The notes under the pieces are model-generated. The model was not told where the DNA came from. It ran no database searches and saw only the letters and a program-made list of their open reading frames with translations. From positions 1 to 17,698 of the forward strand of contig JAGWJK010000004.1 of NCBI GenBank assembly GCA_028865845.1: a DNA stretch of 17,698 bases, in the 5' to 3' direction. Below are positions 1 through 6,236 of the stretch, piece by piece (position 1 is the stretch's first letter; each line of letters starts with the position of its first letter). This DNA is from Rhizobiaceae bacterium (lineage in GTDB: Bacteria > Pseudomonadota > Alphaproteobacteria > Rhizobiales > Rhizobiaceae). The translations under genes and the position numbers were made by a program.

Positions 1-325
1 CAATTTCGCCCAGGGCATGGTCGTCAGCGTGCCGCTGCAGCTGTCCGTCCTGCCCGTCGTCCCGAAGGGCGCCGAATTGCATGCGGCGATCGCCGACTAC
101 TATGCGGGCCAGAAAAACGGTTTCGTCGAAGTAGCACCGTTCGAAAATCCCGAGCGGACCCCGGAGCTCAATCCGGAAATCTACAACAACACCAATCGCA
201 TGCGGCTGCACGTTTTCGCCAATGATGAGAAGGCGCAGGCCATGCTGGTCGCCGTCTACGACAATCTCGGCAAGGGTGCCTCGGGTGCCGCCGTCCAGAA
301 TATGGACCTGATGCTGAACGCCTGA
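1..325 (+). CDS. argC: N-acetyl-gamma-glutamyl-phosphate reductase, C-terminal part (5' truncated by window)
   Basis: ArgC reduces N-acetyl-glutamyl-phosphate to the semialdehyde with NADPH, the third step of arginine synthesis in the cytoplasm. The frame is open from base 2 and gives the last 107 residues of what is normally a protein of about 310 residues. It contains the AQGM-VVSVPLQL stretch and the segment ending in TNRMRLHVF, followed by a C-terminal run typical of the short (type 2) ArgC proteins of alphaproteobacteria. The catalytic cysteine and the NADP-binding domain lie upstream of the window. A strong hairpin terminator 23 bases after the stop ends the transcript, and the next genes are on the opposite strand, so argC is the last gene of its unit here. 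The family call comes from the recognisable C-terminal sequence. Confidence 0.9.
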   Translation, partial: NFAQGMVVSVPLQLSVLPVVPKGAELHAAIADYYAGQKNGFVEVAPFENPERTPELNPEIYNNTNRMRLHVFANDEKAQAMLVAVYDNLGKGASGAAVQNMDLMLNA

Positions 326-348
326 GACGCAGCAGACAATCAAGACGA

Positions 349-392
349 CATTCGGCGGCCGGAACCCCCATCCCGGCCGCCGAATGCGTTTT
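349..392 (+). terminator. Rho-independent terminator of argC, possibly bidirectional
   Basis: A perfect 14-bp inverted repeat, CATTCGGCGGCCGG at 349-362 and its complement at 373-386, encloses a 10-base loop and is followed by CGTTTT. It lies just after argC. Read on the minus strand the stem sits just beyond the stop of the cupin gene and is followed by a moderately T-rich stretch, so it may stop both converging transcripts. Confidence 0.85.
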
Positions 393-402
393 GCAGCCGC
401 CG

Positions 403-876
403 TCAGGCAGCCTGCAAGACGTTGATCCCGTGAGTTGCCGTCAGCGCGACGATGCGGCCGATCGCTTCGGGCGTCGGCGGCCCGGCAAGCGGCTCGTCGG
501 AAGCAGCGGCCTCGAAGAAGCCGACCATCTGGTCGTCGACGACCGACATCATCAGCGCCGGAAGCGGGCTGACGTTCCGATAGGCATGCGGCGCGTGGGC
601 CGGAATGGTCACGACGTCGCCGGCGACTGCATCGGTTTCCACCGGCTTGCCGTCGGACAGGCTCCAGATACGGACGGTGCCCTGCAGGATGCGAAAGATT
701 TCCGGCGACGCATGCGTGTGCGGCGGCGTGCCGCTGCCTGGCGGGATCATGACGTCGACGATATTGAACTCCGTGCCGTCGAGCTTGCCCCGCTTGCTCA
801 CCTGATCACCCATGACCCAGAAGGTGCGAGCGGAAGCCGCCGGATGCACCTTGGCTGAACTGTTACTGCTATTCAT
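403..876 (-). CDS. Cupin-domain protein (small beta-barrel), 157 aa
   Basis: This is a single-domain cupin. Cupin motif 1 is visible as PPHTHASPEIFRILQG, with His53, His55, Glu59 and Gly66. Motif 2 is GDVVTIPAHAPHAYRN, with His97. Together they give a likely metal site of three His and one Glu. No signal peptide is seen, so it should be cytoplasmic. I chose the ATG at 876 over the upstream in-frame ATG at 918 because AAGGGA lies at the right distance before it. That start overlaps the last 8 bases of the TetR gene, so the two are probably co-transcribed and translationally coupled. Cupins of this size range from dioxygenases and isomerases to ligand sensors. Pairing with a TetR regulator suggests handling of a small toxic or signalling molecule, but the substrate cannot be read from sequence. 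Confidence 0.85.
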   Translation of the reverse strand: MNSSNSSAKVHPAASARTFWVMGDQVSKRGKLDGTEFNIVDVMIPPGSGTPPHTHASPEIFRILQGTVRIWSLSDGKPVETDAVAGDVVTIPAHAPHAYRNVSPLPALMMSVVDDQMVGFFEAAASDEPLAGPPTPEAIGRIVALTATHGINVLQAA

Positions 877-1492
877 CTGATTTTCCCTTTGAATCGCGCC
901 CTTCCCTTCGCGCCGCATCGAGCAAGGCGCTGATCGCCCACGCGGTCGCTTTGCCGGCGTCTTCCCCCGCCAACCCCCAATAATCCTTCATCGTCTGCCA
1001 GGCAGTGGCACTGAACAGCAGTTGCACCACTGCCTCCAGCTGCCTGCTGCGCTCGGCGTCCAGGTTCTTCGTCACGGCGGCCAAGCTTGCCCGGAATGCC
1101 GCCTGCCGCTCGGCATTGGCCTGCAACCGCATCTGCCTGCCGGCGCCACTTGCATGCGAGGCTCGGACCACGCCCTCGATACCATCGAGGGAGGCAAACA
1201 GATCCGGCGGCAGACGCGTCAGATCCTCTTCGCTCTCCGGCCAGAAGCGGACACCGAGCGAGGCGTTGATGCTCCCCCAGAACGCTTCCAGCAGCACCTC
1301 CTTGGTCGGGAAATGCCGAAAGATGGTTCGGCGATTGACGCCGGATACGGCCGCCAATTCGTCGAATTCAAGTGCGCTGTCCGGGTCTTGCTCGAACATC
1401 GTTCTCACACCGGCGAGGATACGCTCGCGCGTCGCCTGCGCTTGTTCCGCCCGTAGCGGGCTTTCGTATTTTGTCACTTTTGATGTATTCAT
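869..1492 (-). CDS. TetR/AcrR family transcriptional regulator, 207 aa
   Basis: This is a one-component repressor with an N-terminal helix-turn-helix and a C-terminal ligand-binding domain. The start of the DNA-binding domain reads QATRERILAGVRTMFEQ, and the recognition helix region is VSGVNRRTIFRHFPTKEVLL, with the TetR-typical aromatic residues and the Lys-Glu-x-Leu-Leu end. The C-terminal half is alpha-helical and unlike any subfamily I can name. I chose the ATG at 1492. An in-frame ATG at 1543 would add 17 residues with no ribosome site and would lie upstream of the likely operator and promoter. The gene reads into the cupin gene with an 8-base overlap, so the cupin is the probable regulated partner and the regulator probably controls its own operon. 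Ligand unknown. Confidence 0.87.
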   Translation of the reverse strand: MNTSKVTKYESPLRAEQAQATRERILAGVRTMFEQDPDSALEFDELAAVSGVNRRTIFRHFPTKEVLLEAFWGSINASLGVRFWPESEEDLTRLPPDLFASLDGIEGVVRASHASGAGRQMRLQANAERQAAFRASLAAVTKNLDAERSRQLEAVVQLLFSATAWQTMKDYWGLAGEDAGKATAWAISALLDAARREGRDSKGKSDE

Positions 1493-1509
1493 GTCACTTC
1501 TAATGACAT
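1491..1509 (-). promoter_or_regulatory. Candidate TetR operator overlapping the regulator start codon
   Basis: ATGTCA-CTTCTAA-TGACAT is a perfect 6-bp inverted repeat with a 7-base spacer. It covers two bases of the start codon of the TetR gene and the bases just before it. A further half site, TTGTCACTTT, lies inside the gene at 1471-1480. A CTTGAC hexamer, a good rhizobial -35 element, lies upstream on the minus strand at 1524-1529, so the repeat would sit over the -10 region and start. Autoregulation is inferred from this geometry. Confidence 0.5.
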
Positions 1510-1644
1510 TAATTTCAATTGGCGTCAAGCCTCGTGTCGACATCGCGCGCGGTCATCGCGCCCAAATGGGTCGCTGCGGGAAATCGCATCGTTCACGGGG
1601 TATATCTCTTTTCACGAAAATTTGATAAGGCGGTATTTGGTTCC

Positions 1645-1667
1645 GCCGATTGCGTGCCTCAATCGGC
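1645..1667. repeat. Hairpin, 8-bp perfect stem, in the intergenic region
   Basis: GCCGATTG and CAATCGGC flank a 7-base loop. No T-run follows on either strand, so it is not a classical terminator. Its left arm shares bases with another possible stem (GGCGG at 1629-1633 with CCGCC at 1643-1647), so the two structures would exclude each other in RNA. Confidence 0.45.
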
Positions 1668-1864
1668 CCCTATCGCCGTTGCGGGCGTTCCCGGCATCCC
1701 AGGCCAAACTATCGGCCAGTAAGCAATTTCTAAAGATCGAGCCGGCGTAAAGAAATTGGTTACCATAATTCGGCATCCTTTGAGACAGCCGGCAAGTGAC
1801 GGTCGGACGCGGATATTGCGTCGCGGCTCAAGTGCTTTGTGCGCCGGTATGGTGCGTAAGTAGT

Positions 1865-1879
1865 ATGGATAACGAGTAA
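1865..1879 (+). promoter_or_regulatory. Four-codon upstream open frame before the Tlde1-like gene
   Basis: ATG GAT AAC GAG TAA ends one base before the ATG of the next gene, which itself has only a weak ribosome site. If translated it could deliver ribosomes to the downstream start by reinitiation. There is no clear Shine-Dalgarno sequence in front of it, so chance is quite possible. Confidence 0.25.
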
Positions 1880-1880
1880 C

Positions 1881-3350
1881 ATGGCGTTTGCGACCGAAAC
1901 TTTCGGGAACATCAATTCGCGCTCCGGATATGCTTCGCGCCGGAAAAAAGCTCCGGGCATCAGCCCTGGCACAGTTCTAACCGGTATTTCCGTCGTCGCC
2001 TTTGCCTGGGTGACGGCCACATTGATGACCACGCAATCGATGGTTCTGTCGCTGCCCCGCACAGATATGTCGTCGAACGATCTGCTGACGCCGAGAGCGT
2101 CCGCCTTCATCGTTCCGGAAGGGCACACCCTGCACCCTGCGCGCATTGCCAGCCAGAGCGTGCCTATGGGCGGACGAGTAGCTGTAAACGCTGCGCCCGC
2201 CGATGCGGACAGAAGAGAGGCCATTGCGCGTTCCAAGGCAACGCTGACGCGTGCGCTGGTCAAGCAGCAATTGGCGAGTGCGTTATCGCAGCAGGCCTCG
2301 GATCTCGCGCAGGCTCAAACCGCCTCGGCCGTTGCCAGGAACGACGCGCAGAGCGATATCGCTGGCGCCGCGACCCCGATCACCGCTTCCGCCAATTCCC
2401 TGCCGCAGCAGGCAGAGATCGCGCTGAACAGAACTTCGACCCAGGCCGCAGGGCCAGATGCGGCCGCCCTGGATCATCCGGGCAGGGATAATCTACCGAC
2501 CTCCGCATCCGCAGGCGACGCAACGACCACCGAGATGGCGTCCGCCATACCAATCCCGCAAACGATCGACCGCGCTGTTGCGGAAAGCCTTGCGACGGCG
2601 GCTTCAGGGGATGCCACATCGCAGACTTTCGACATCATCCCGATCCCGCGCCCTGACCTGACGGCCGACGCGGATAATGCCGCATCGTCGGACGACGGAA
2701 CCATCGATCTTGCGGAAGCGGAAGACGCGACGACCGCCGATCAACTGCCTGTTGTCGTGCCGCTGCCGCGTCCGGCCCATGTCGTTGCAAGGGCTGCCGT
2801 CTCGGACAGAACCAACACGGCGGACGCTGCCGACAGCTCGCCTGCGCCTGTGCTCGCCTATGCCAAGCCGGACGAAGAGGTCAAGCGGACACGGCAGTTC
2901 CTCAACCCGTTTGCCGCCTTTAGCGCGCGCGGTGGAACGGGAACCGCCATTTATGATATCTCGGCTGGAACAGTGTACCTGCCGAGCGGCGAACGCCTGG
3001 AGGCCCATTCCGGCCTTGGCTACATGCGCGACAATCCCCGTTATGTCGACCGCAAGAACACCGGCCCGACCCCGCCCGAAACCTATGACCTGACCTATAG
3101 AGAAAGCCTGTTCCACGGCGTGCAGGCCCTTCGCCTGACACCTTCGAACGGTGCCCGCGTCTATGGCCGGGTCGGCTTGCTGGCGCACACCTACATGCTC
3201 AGGGGTGCCCGTGGCGATTCGAACGGCTGCGTGGTCTTCAAGGACTACAATCGCTTCCTGGCTGCCTTCAAGCGCGGCGAAATCAAGCGCATACAGGTCG
3301 TGGCGCGTCTGTCGTCGGCGCCGAGCAACACCAGCGTTGCATCGCGCTGA
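1881..3350 (+). CDS. Membrane-anchored Tlde1/DUF2778-type L,D-transpeptidase-like protein, 489 aa
   Basis: The C-terminal domain (about residues 345-477) matches the Tlde1 (DUF2778) family. It has LEAHSG (His376), the GVQALRLTP stretch, GLLAHTYM (His436) and GDSNGCVVFKDY with Cys450. The His/SNGC pair is the active-site pattern of L,D-transpeptidase-like enzymes acting on peptidoglycan stem peptides. A single membrane segment at about residues 30-50 follows a basic N-terminus, so the catalytic domain should be periplasmic. Between them lies a low-complexity Ala/Asp/Thr-rich linker with three related motifs (IPIPQ, IPIPRP, VPLPRP near 223, 253 and 293). The founding Tlde1 is a type VI secretion toxin, but there is no immunity or secretion gene here and the anchor argues for a resident cell-wall enzyme. 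The start follows a four-codon upstream frame and its ribosome site is weak. Confidence 0.85.
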   Translation: MAFATETFGNINSRSGYASRRKKAPGISPGTVLTGISVVAFAWVTATLMTTQSMVLSLPRTDMSSNDLLTPRASAFIVPEGHTLHPARIASQSVPMGGRVAVNAAPADADRREAIARSKATLTRALVKQQLASALSQQASDLAQAQTASAVARNDAQSDIAGAATPITASANSLPQQAEIALNRTSTQAAGPDAAALDHPGRDNLPTSASAGDATTTEMASAIPIPQTIDRAVAESLATAASGDATSQTFDIIPIPRPDLTADADNAASSDDGTIDLAEAEDATTADQLPVVVPLPRPAHVVARAAVSDRTNTADAADSSPAPVLAYAKPDEEVKRTRQFLNPFAAFSARGGTGTAIYDISAGTVYLPSGERLEAHSGLGYMRDNPRYVDRKNTGPTPPETYDLTYRESLFHGVQALRLTPSNGARVYGRVGLLAHTYMLRGARGDSNGCVVFKDYNRFLAAFKRGEIKRIQVVARLSSAPSNTSVASR

Positions 3351-3358
3351 TACAATCA

Positions 3359-3384
3359 GACTGAGGCGAGCGATCGCCTCAGTC
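3359..3384. terminator. Bidirectional hairpin between Tlde1-like gene and ctaA, overlapping the ctaA stop
   Basis: GACTGAGGCGA and its perfect 11-bp complement surround a GCGA tetraloop. It begins 8 bases after the stop of the plus-strand gene and includes the stop codon of ctaA (3379-3381). No T-run follows on either strand, so termination might need Rho, or the stem may mainly protect the 3' ends. Confidence 0.65.
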
Positions 3385-4482
3385 CCTGACGTCGATGACC
3401 GTCTGGCGCGGATATTCGCCATAAAAGCCACGCCAATTAGCGACGGCAAAGCCGAAGACAACGAGAGCGCCGGCTTGATGGGTGAGCGCCAGGTGCAGCG
3501 GAACCTGCATCAGCAGCGTCGAAATTCCGAGAATCGCCTGAATCAGCACCAGGACGAACAGCACCACCGAGCGGCGCGCATGCGTCGTCTGCGCTGCGTT
3601 GCGCAGCGATACGATCATGTTGATCAGAACGACGGTGAACAGCGCGTAGGCACCGAGACGGTGGACATATTGCACCATCTTCGGGTTCTCGAAGAAGTTG
3701 ATCCAGAATGGCGACTGCGCAAAAAGCCCTCCCGGAACAACAGCGCCGTCCATAAGCGGCCAGGTATTGTAGGAAAGACCGGCATCGAGCCCGGCGACCA
3801 GGGCGCCAAGATAGATCTGGAACAGAGCCATGAAGGCGATCAGGCCCGCGAGCTTGGCGGAATAACGGGTCGGTGCCGGATCGTTCGAATGTGGCGACAG
3901 CGCGCGCATGAACCACATGCAGGCGGCAAAGATCAGGCAGGCGGTCACAAGATGGGTCGCCAATCGATATTGGCTGACATCGGTGCGTGCCTCCAGGCCC
4001 GACGATACCATCCACCAGCCGATCGCGCCCTGCAGGCCGCCAAGCACGAAGATGCCGGCAAGCGGCAGCCACAGCTTTCTTTCGACACGACCGGTCAGCA
4101 CGAAGAACAACAGCGGGATGCCGAAAATCACGCCCATGGCGCGGGCAAGCAGGCGATGCGCCCATTCCCACCAGAAGATGCCCTTGAACTCGTCGACGGT
4201 CATGTCCTTGTTCAACTGCTGGAACTGCGGAATGCGCTTATAGAGATCGAACTCCTCCTGCCACGCCTCGGCACTCAACGGCGGAATCACGCCGTGAATC
4301 GGCTGCCATTGCGTGATCGACAGGCCGGATTGAGTGAGCCGCGTCGCACCGCCGACCAGCACCAGGCCGAAAAGCGCAAGCAGCACACAGGCGAGCCAGA
4401 TACGGATGGCGCGACGATTGCGGTCCTGGCGGGCCACTTCGTTCAAAACGGCCTGTTCCGATGGGAAATTTGCGACAGCCAT
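3379..4482 (-). CDS. ctaA: Heme A synthase (COX15/CtaA family), 367 aa
   Basis: CtaA oxidises the C8 methyl of heme O to the formyl group of heme A, the cofactor of aa3-type cytochrome c oxidases, in the inner membrane. About eight hydrophobic segments are present. The four family histidines that bind heme are visible: EWAHRLLAR (His109), RLATHLV (His177), QYVHRLGA (His274) and LTHQAGA (His335). The N-terminal GGATRLTQSGLSITQWQP loop is characteristic of the alphaproteobacterial/mitochondrial (COX15) branch. The start at 4482 is preceded by GAAGGAGA at ideal spacing; an in-frame ATG at 4530 has no such site. It is divergent from a DUF2842 gene, and the 112 bases between them must hold both promoters. 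Its stop codon lies inside the 3359-3384 hairpin. Confidence 0.96.
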   Translation of the reverse strand: MAVANFPSEQAVLNEVARQDRNRRAIRIWLACVLLALFGLVLVGGATRLTQSGLSITQWQPIHGVIPPLSAEAWQEEFDLYKRIPQFQQLNKDMTVDEFKGIFWWEWAHRLLARAMGVIFGIPLLFFVLTGRVERKLWLPLAGIFVLGGLQGAIGWWMVSSGLEARTDVSQYRLATHLVTACLIFAACMWFMRALSPHSNDPAPTRYSAKLAGLIAFMALFQIYLGALVAGLDAGLSYNTWPLMDGAVVPGGLFAQSPFWINFFENPKMVQYVHRLGAYALFTVVLINMIVSLRNAAQTTHARRSVVLFVLVLIQAILGISTLLMQVPLHLALTHQAGALVVFGFAVANWRGFYGEYPRQTVIDVRD

Positions 4483-4594
4483 GGGTTCTCCTTCAATCCG
4501 GCTGTTGATTTGCCTTATGGGGCGGTGCAAAACAAGTGCCGGGACTTTGCGGCATGCCGTCGCGGCGTCTCATTCACAAAGGAAAGCCGCTCCC

Positions 4595-4804
4595 GTGCCT
4601 CTTCGCCTGCGCAAATTCATCGGCATGATCCTGCTCGTGACGCTGGTTATCATCTACGCGTTCCTGGCGATGATCATAGCGGTGCGCACCCTCGGCGATG
4701 CGCCGGCCTGGGTGCATTTCCTCTATTTCCTCTTCAGCGGCATGATCTGGGTGCTGCCGGCGATGGGGATCATCAAGTGGATGGCGGGGCCGCGTCCGCA
4801 ATAG
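4595..4804 (+). CDS. DUF2842 small membrane protein, 69 aa (GTG start)
   Basis: A two-helix inner-membrane protein. After a short basic N-terminus (MPLRLRKFIG) come two hydrophobic segments at about residues 11-32 and 42-65, the second ending in LPAMGIIKWM, followed by a short GPRPQ tail. The length and both segments fit the DUF2842 family of alphaproteobacteria, often found beside ctaA. The GTG at 4595 gives the family's usual length. AAAGGA lies about 11 bases before it, slightly far but acceptable. Longer in-frame starts upstream would run through the promoter region and add non-family sequence. Function is unknown. The genomic link with heme A synthase is suggestive only. Confidence 0.83.
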   Translation: MPLRLRKFIGMILLVTLVIIYAFLAMIIAVRTLGDAPAWVHFLYFLFSGMIWVLPAMGIIKWMAGPRPQ

Positions 4805-4945
4805 TTTCTTTATATAAGCACATTCAGATTTACGCCGAGCTAACCGTGATCGGCGGGAAATAGCGCCCGCGTACCTGCCTTAAACCAAAAATAAGCGGCC
4901 TGCCCGCCAAACTCCTCGGCAAAGATATTTTGTCGGAGACATCAG

Positions 4946-6211
4946 GTGCAGACGCAGAAATTCGAGATGGCCGATATGCCTCTTGCGAACGGTGTCCGCG
5001 AGAATGGTGCGGCAATGGCTGCGCGGCCAGCGGCCGGCGACAGTATCCGCGTCGAGGTCTTCGACAGCATTGCACCACTGGAGGCCGAATGGCGGTCGCT
5101 CGAGCAGGACAATCTGGCCTCGATCCACCAGAGCTATGATTGGTGCGCGGCGTGGGTCGAGACATTCCGGCGTCCGTTGGCGATCCTTCGCGGTTCGCTG
5201 CATGGCCGCACGGCGTTCATCCTGCCGTTGGAAATCGTTCGCGAAAAGGGTGTGCGACGTGCCGAATTCATTGGTGCGCGTCACAGCAACATCAATACCG
5301 GTCTGTTTTCCACCGACTTTCTCGATATCGCTGCCGGTAGCGGCCTGACGGAATCACAGCAGGCGGCAATCGCACTCGCGCTACGAGGCAAGGCCGACCT
5401 GATGGTGCTCGGCAACGTGCCTTTCGATTGGCGCGGTCGCCAAAGCCCGTTTGCGACCATGCCGGCGATCGAGAACCAGAACCATGCTTTCCAACTTCCT
5501 TTTCTCGGCAGCCTGGAAGCAACGCTGAAGCAGGTGAACGCCAAGCGGCGGCGCAAGAAATTTCGTCACCAGAGCCGCCTCCTCGATGAAAAGGGCGGCT
5601 TCGATTACATCGTCGCGGAAACGGCGGAAGCACGCGACGCGTTGCTCGATCTGTTCTTCCAGCAGAAAGCGGTCCGCTTCAAGGCCGCCGGCCTGCCCGA
5701 CGTTTTCAACGATAGGCCGACCCATGAGGTCTTCCATCGCCTGCTGCGGCTTCACAAGCCGGGACAATCCTATGCCGCACTGGAGATGCATGCGCTGCGG
5801 CTGAAAGGCGAGCATGAAGGCCATATTCCCGCGGTCGCGGCGCTTTCGCGCAAAGGCGATCACATCATCTGCCAATTCGCCTCGATCGATGAGAGCCTGG
5901 TTGCCGAAGCCAGCCCCGGAGAGCTGTTATTCTGGCTGATGATCGAACGGCTGCATCGCGAAGGTATCGCGCTTTTCGATTTCGGCATCGGCGATCAGGG
6001 CTATAAGCGCTCCTGGTGCCCGATGGAGACGGTCCAGTACGATTTGATCCTGCCGATTTCGACGCTTGGCCATGCCGCGGCATTCGTACAACGGGGCGTG
6101 ACGCGAGCGAAGGCGGCCATCAAGACTAATCCGCGGGTCTACGCCTTCGTCCAGCGTCTGCGCGCGGCAAAGAGCACCAACGAGCAGCCGGCCGAGGACA
6201 CCGACGGCTGA
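4946..6211 (+). CDS. BcsL/FemAB-type GNAT acyltransferase (Acetyltransf_6), probable polysaccharide modification, 421 aa
   Basis: This belongs to the GNAT-fold group often annotated as cellulose biosynthesis protein CelD/BcsL. The N-terminal part carries HQSYDWCAAWVETF (about residues 61-74), an early signature of this family. The acyltransferase domain runs from about residue 185 to 360, with a very basic RRRKKFRHQSRLL stretch and the closing motif FDFGIGDQGYKRSWCP. No membrane segment or signal peptide is seen, so it is cytoplasmic. The GTG start has GGAG seven bases before it; ATGs at codons 8 and 11 are alternatives. It lies at the edge of the polysaccharide locus and converges on the co-polymerase gene with only 25 bases between them. 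An acyl substitution on a sugar precursor is the likely job; donor and acceptor are not deducible. Confidence 0.85.
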   Translation: MQTQKFEMADMPLANGVRENGAAMAARPAAGDSIRVEVFDSIAPLEAEWRSLEQDNLASIHQSYDWCAAWVETFRRPLAILRGSLHGRTAFILPLEIVREKGVRRAEFIGARHSNINTGLFSTDFLDIAAGSGLTESQQAAIALALRGKADLMVLGNVPFDWRGRQSPFATMPAIENQNHAFQLPFLGSLEATLKQVNAKRRRKKFRHQSRLLDEKGGFDYIVAETAEARDALLDLFFQQKAVRFKAAGLPDVFNDRPTHEVFHRLLRLHKPGQSYAALEMHALRLKGEHEGHIPAVAALSRKGDHIICQFASIDESLVAEASPGELLFWLMIERLHREGIALFDFGIGDQGYKRSWCPMETVQYDLILPISTLGHAAAFVQRGVTRAKAAIKTNPRVYAFVQRLRAAKSTNEQPAEDTDG

Positions 6212-6236
6212 GACTATAACAGCCTATAATGATCGA

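Larger units (their letters stand above)
1510..1880. other. Intergenic region between divergent TetR/cupin and Tlde1 genes
   Basis: No convincing gene is seen in these roughly 370 bases. The stretch holds an 8-bp perfect hairpin (1645-1667), an overlapping alternative 5-bp stem GGCGG/CCGCC (1629-1647), the sequence GGTTACCATAA (1758-1768) that recurs in the divergent polysaccharide promoter region, and a four-codon open frame (1865-1879) directly before the next gene. It should contain the promoters for both flanking transcripts, but I see no hexamer pair good enough to place the rightward one. Confidence 0.5.

Noticed and set aside
1005..1625. 206-codon plus-strand frame opposite the TetR gene
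   Set aside because: Ser/Arg-rich translation with no domain; the minus strand encodes a clear TetR HTH.
1519..1722. 67-codon plus-strand frame in the intergenic gap
   Set aside because: No ribosome site, no recognisable sequence, and it crosses the regulatory region of the TetR gene.
1881..3350. Tlde1-like protein as a type VI secretion toxin
   Set aside because: There is no immunity gene, PAAR, VgrG, Hcp or adaptor nearby, and the N-terminal membrane anchor and long linker fit a resident periplasmic enzyme better.
4833..4855. CGCCGA/TCGGCG stem after the DUF2842 gene as a terminator
   Set aside because: The stem has only six base pairs, an 11-base loop and no T-run after it.
3151..4863. 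570-codon plus-strand open frame opposite ctaA
   Set aside because: It covers the end of the Tlde1-like gene and is antisense to ctaA, whose heme-ligand histidines are clear. Its translation is rich in Arg, His and Gln with no recognisable domain; long antisense frames are common at this GC content.
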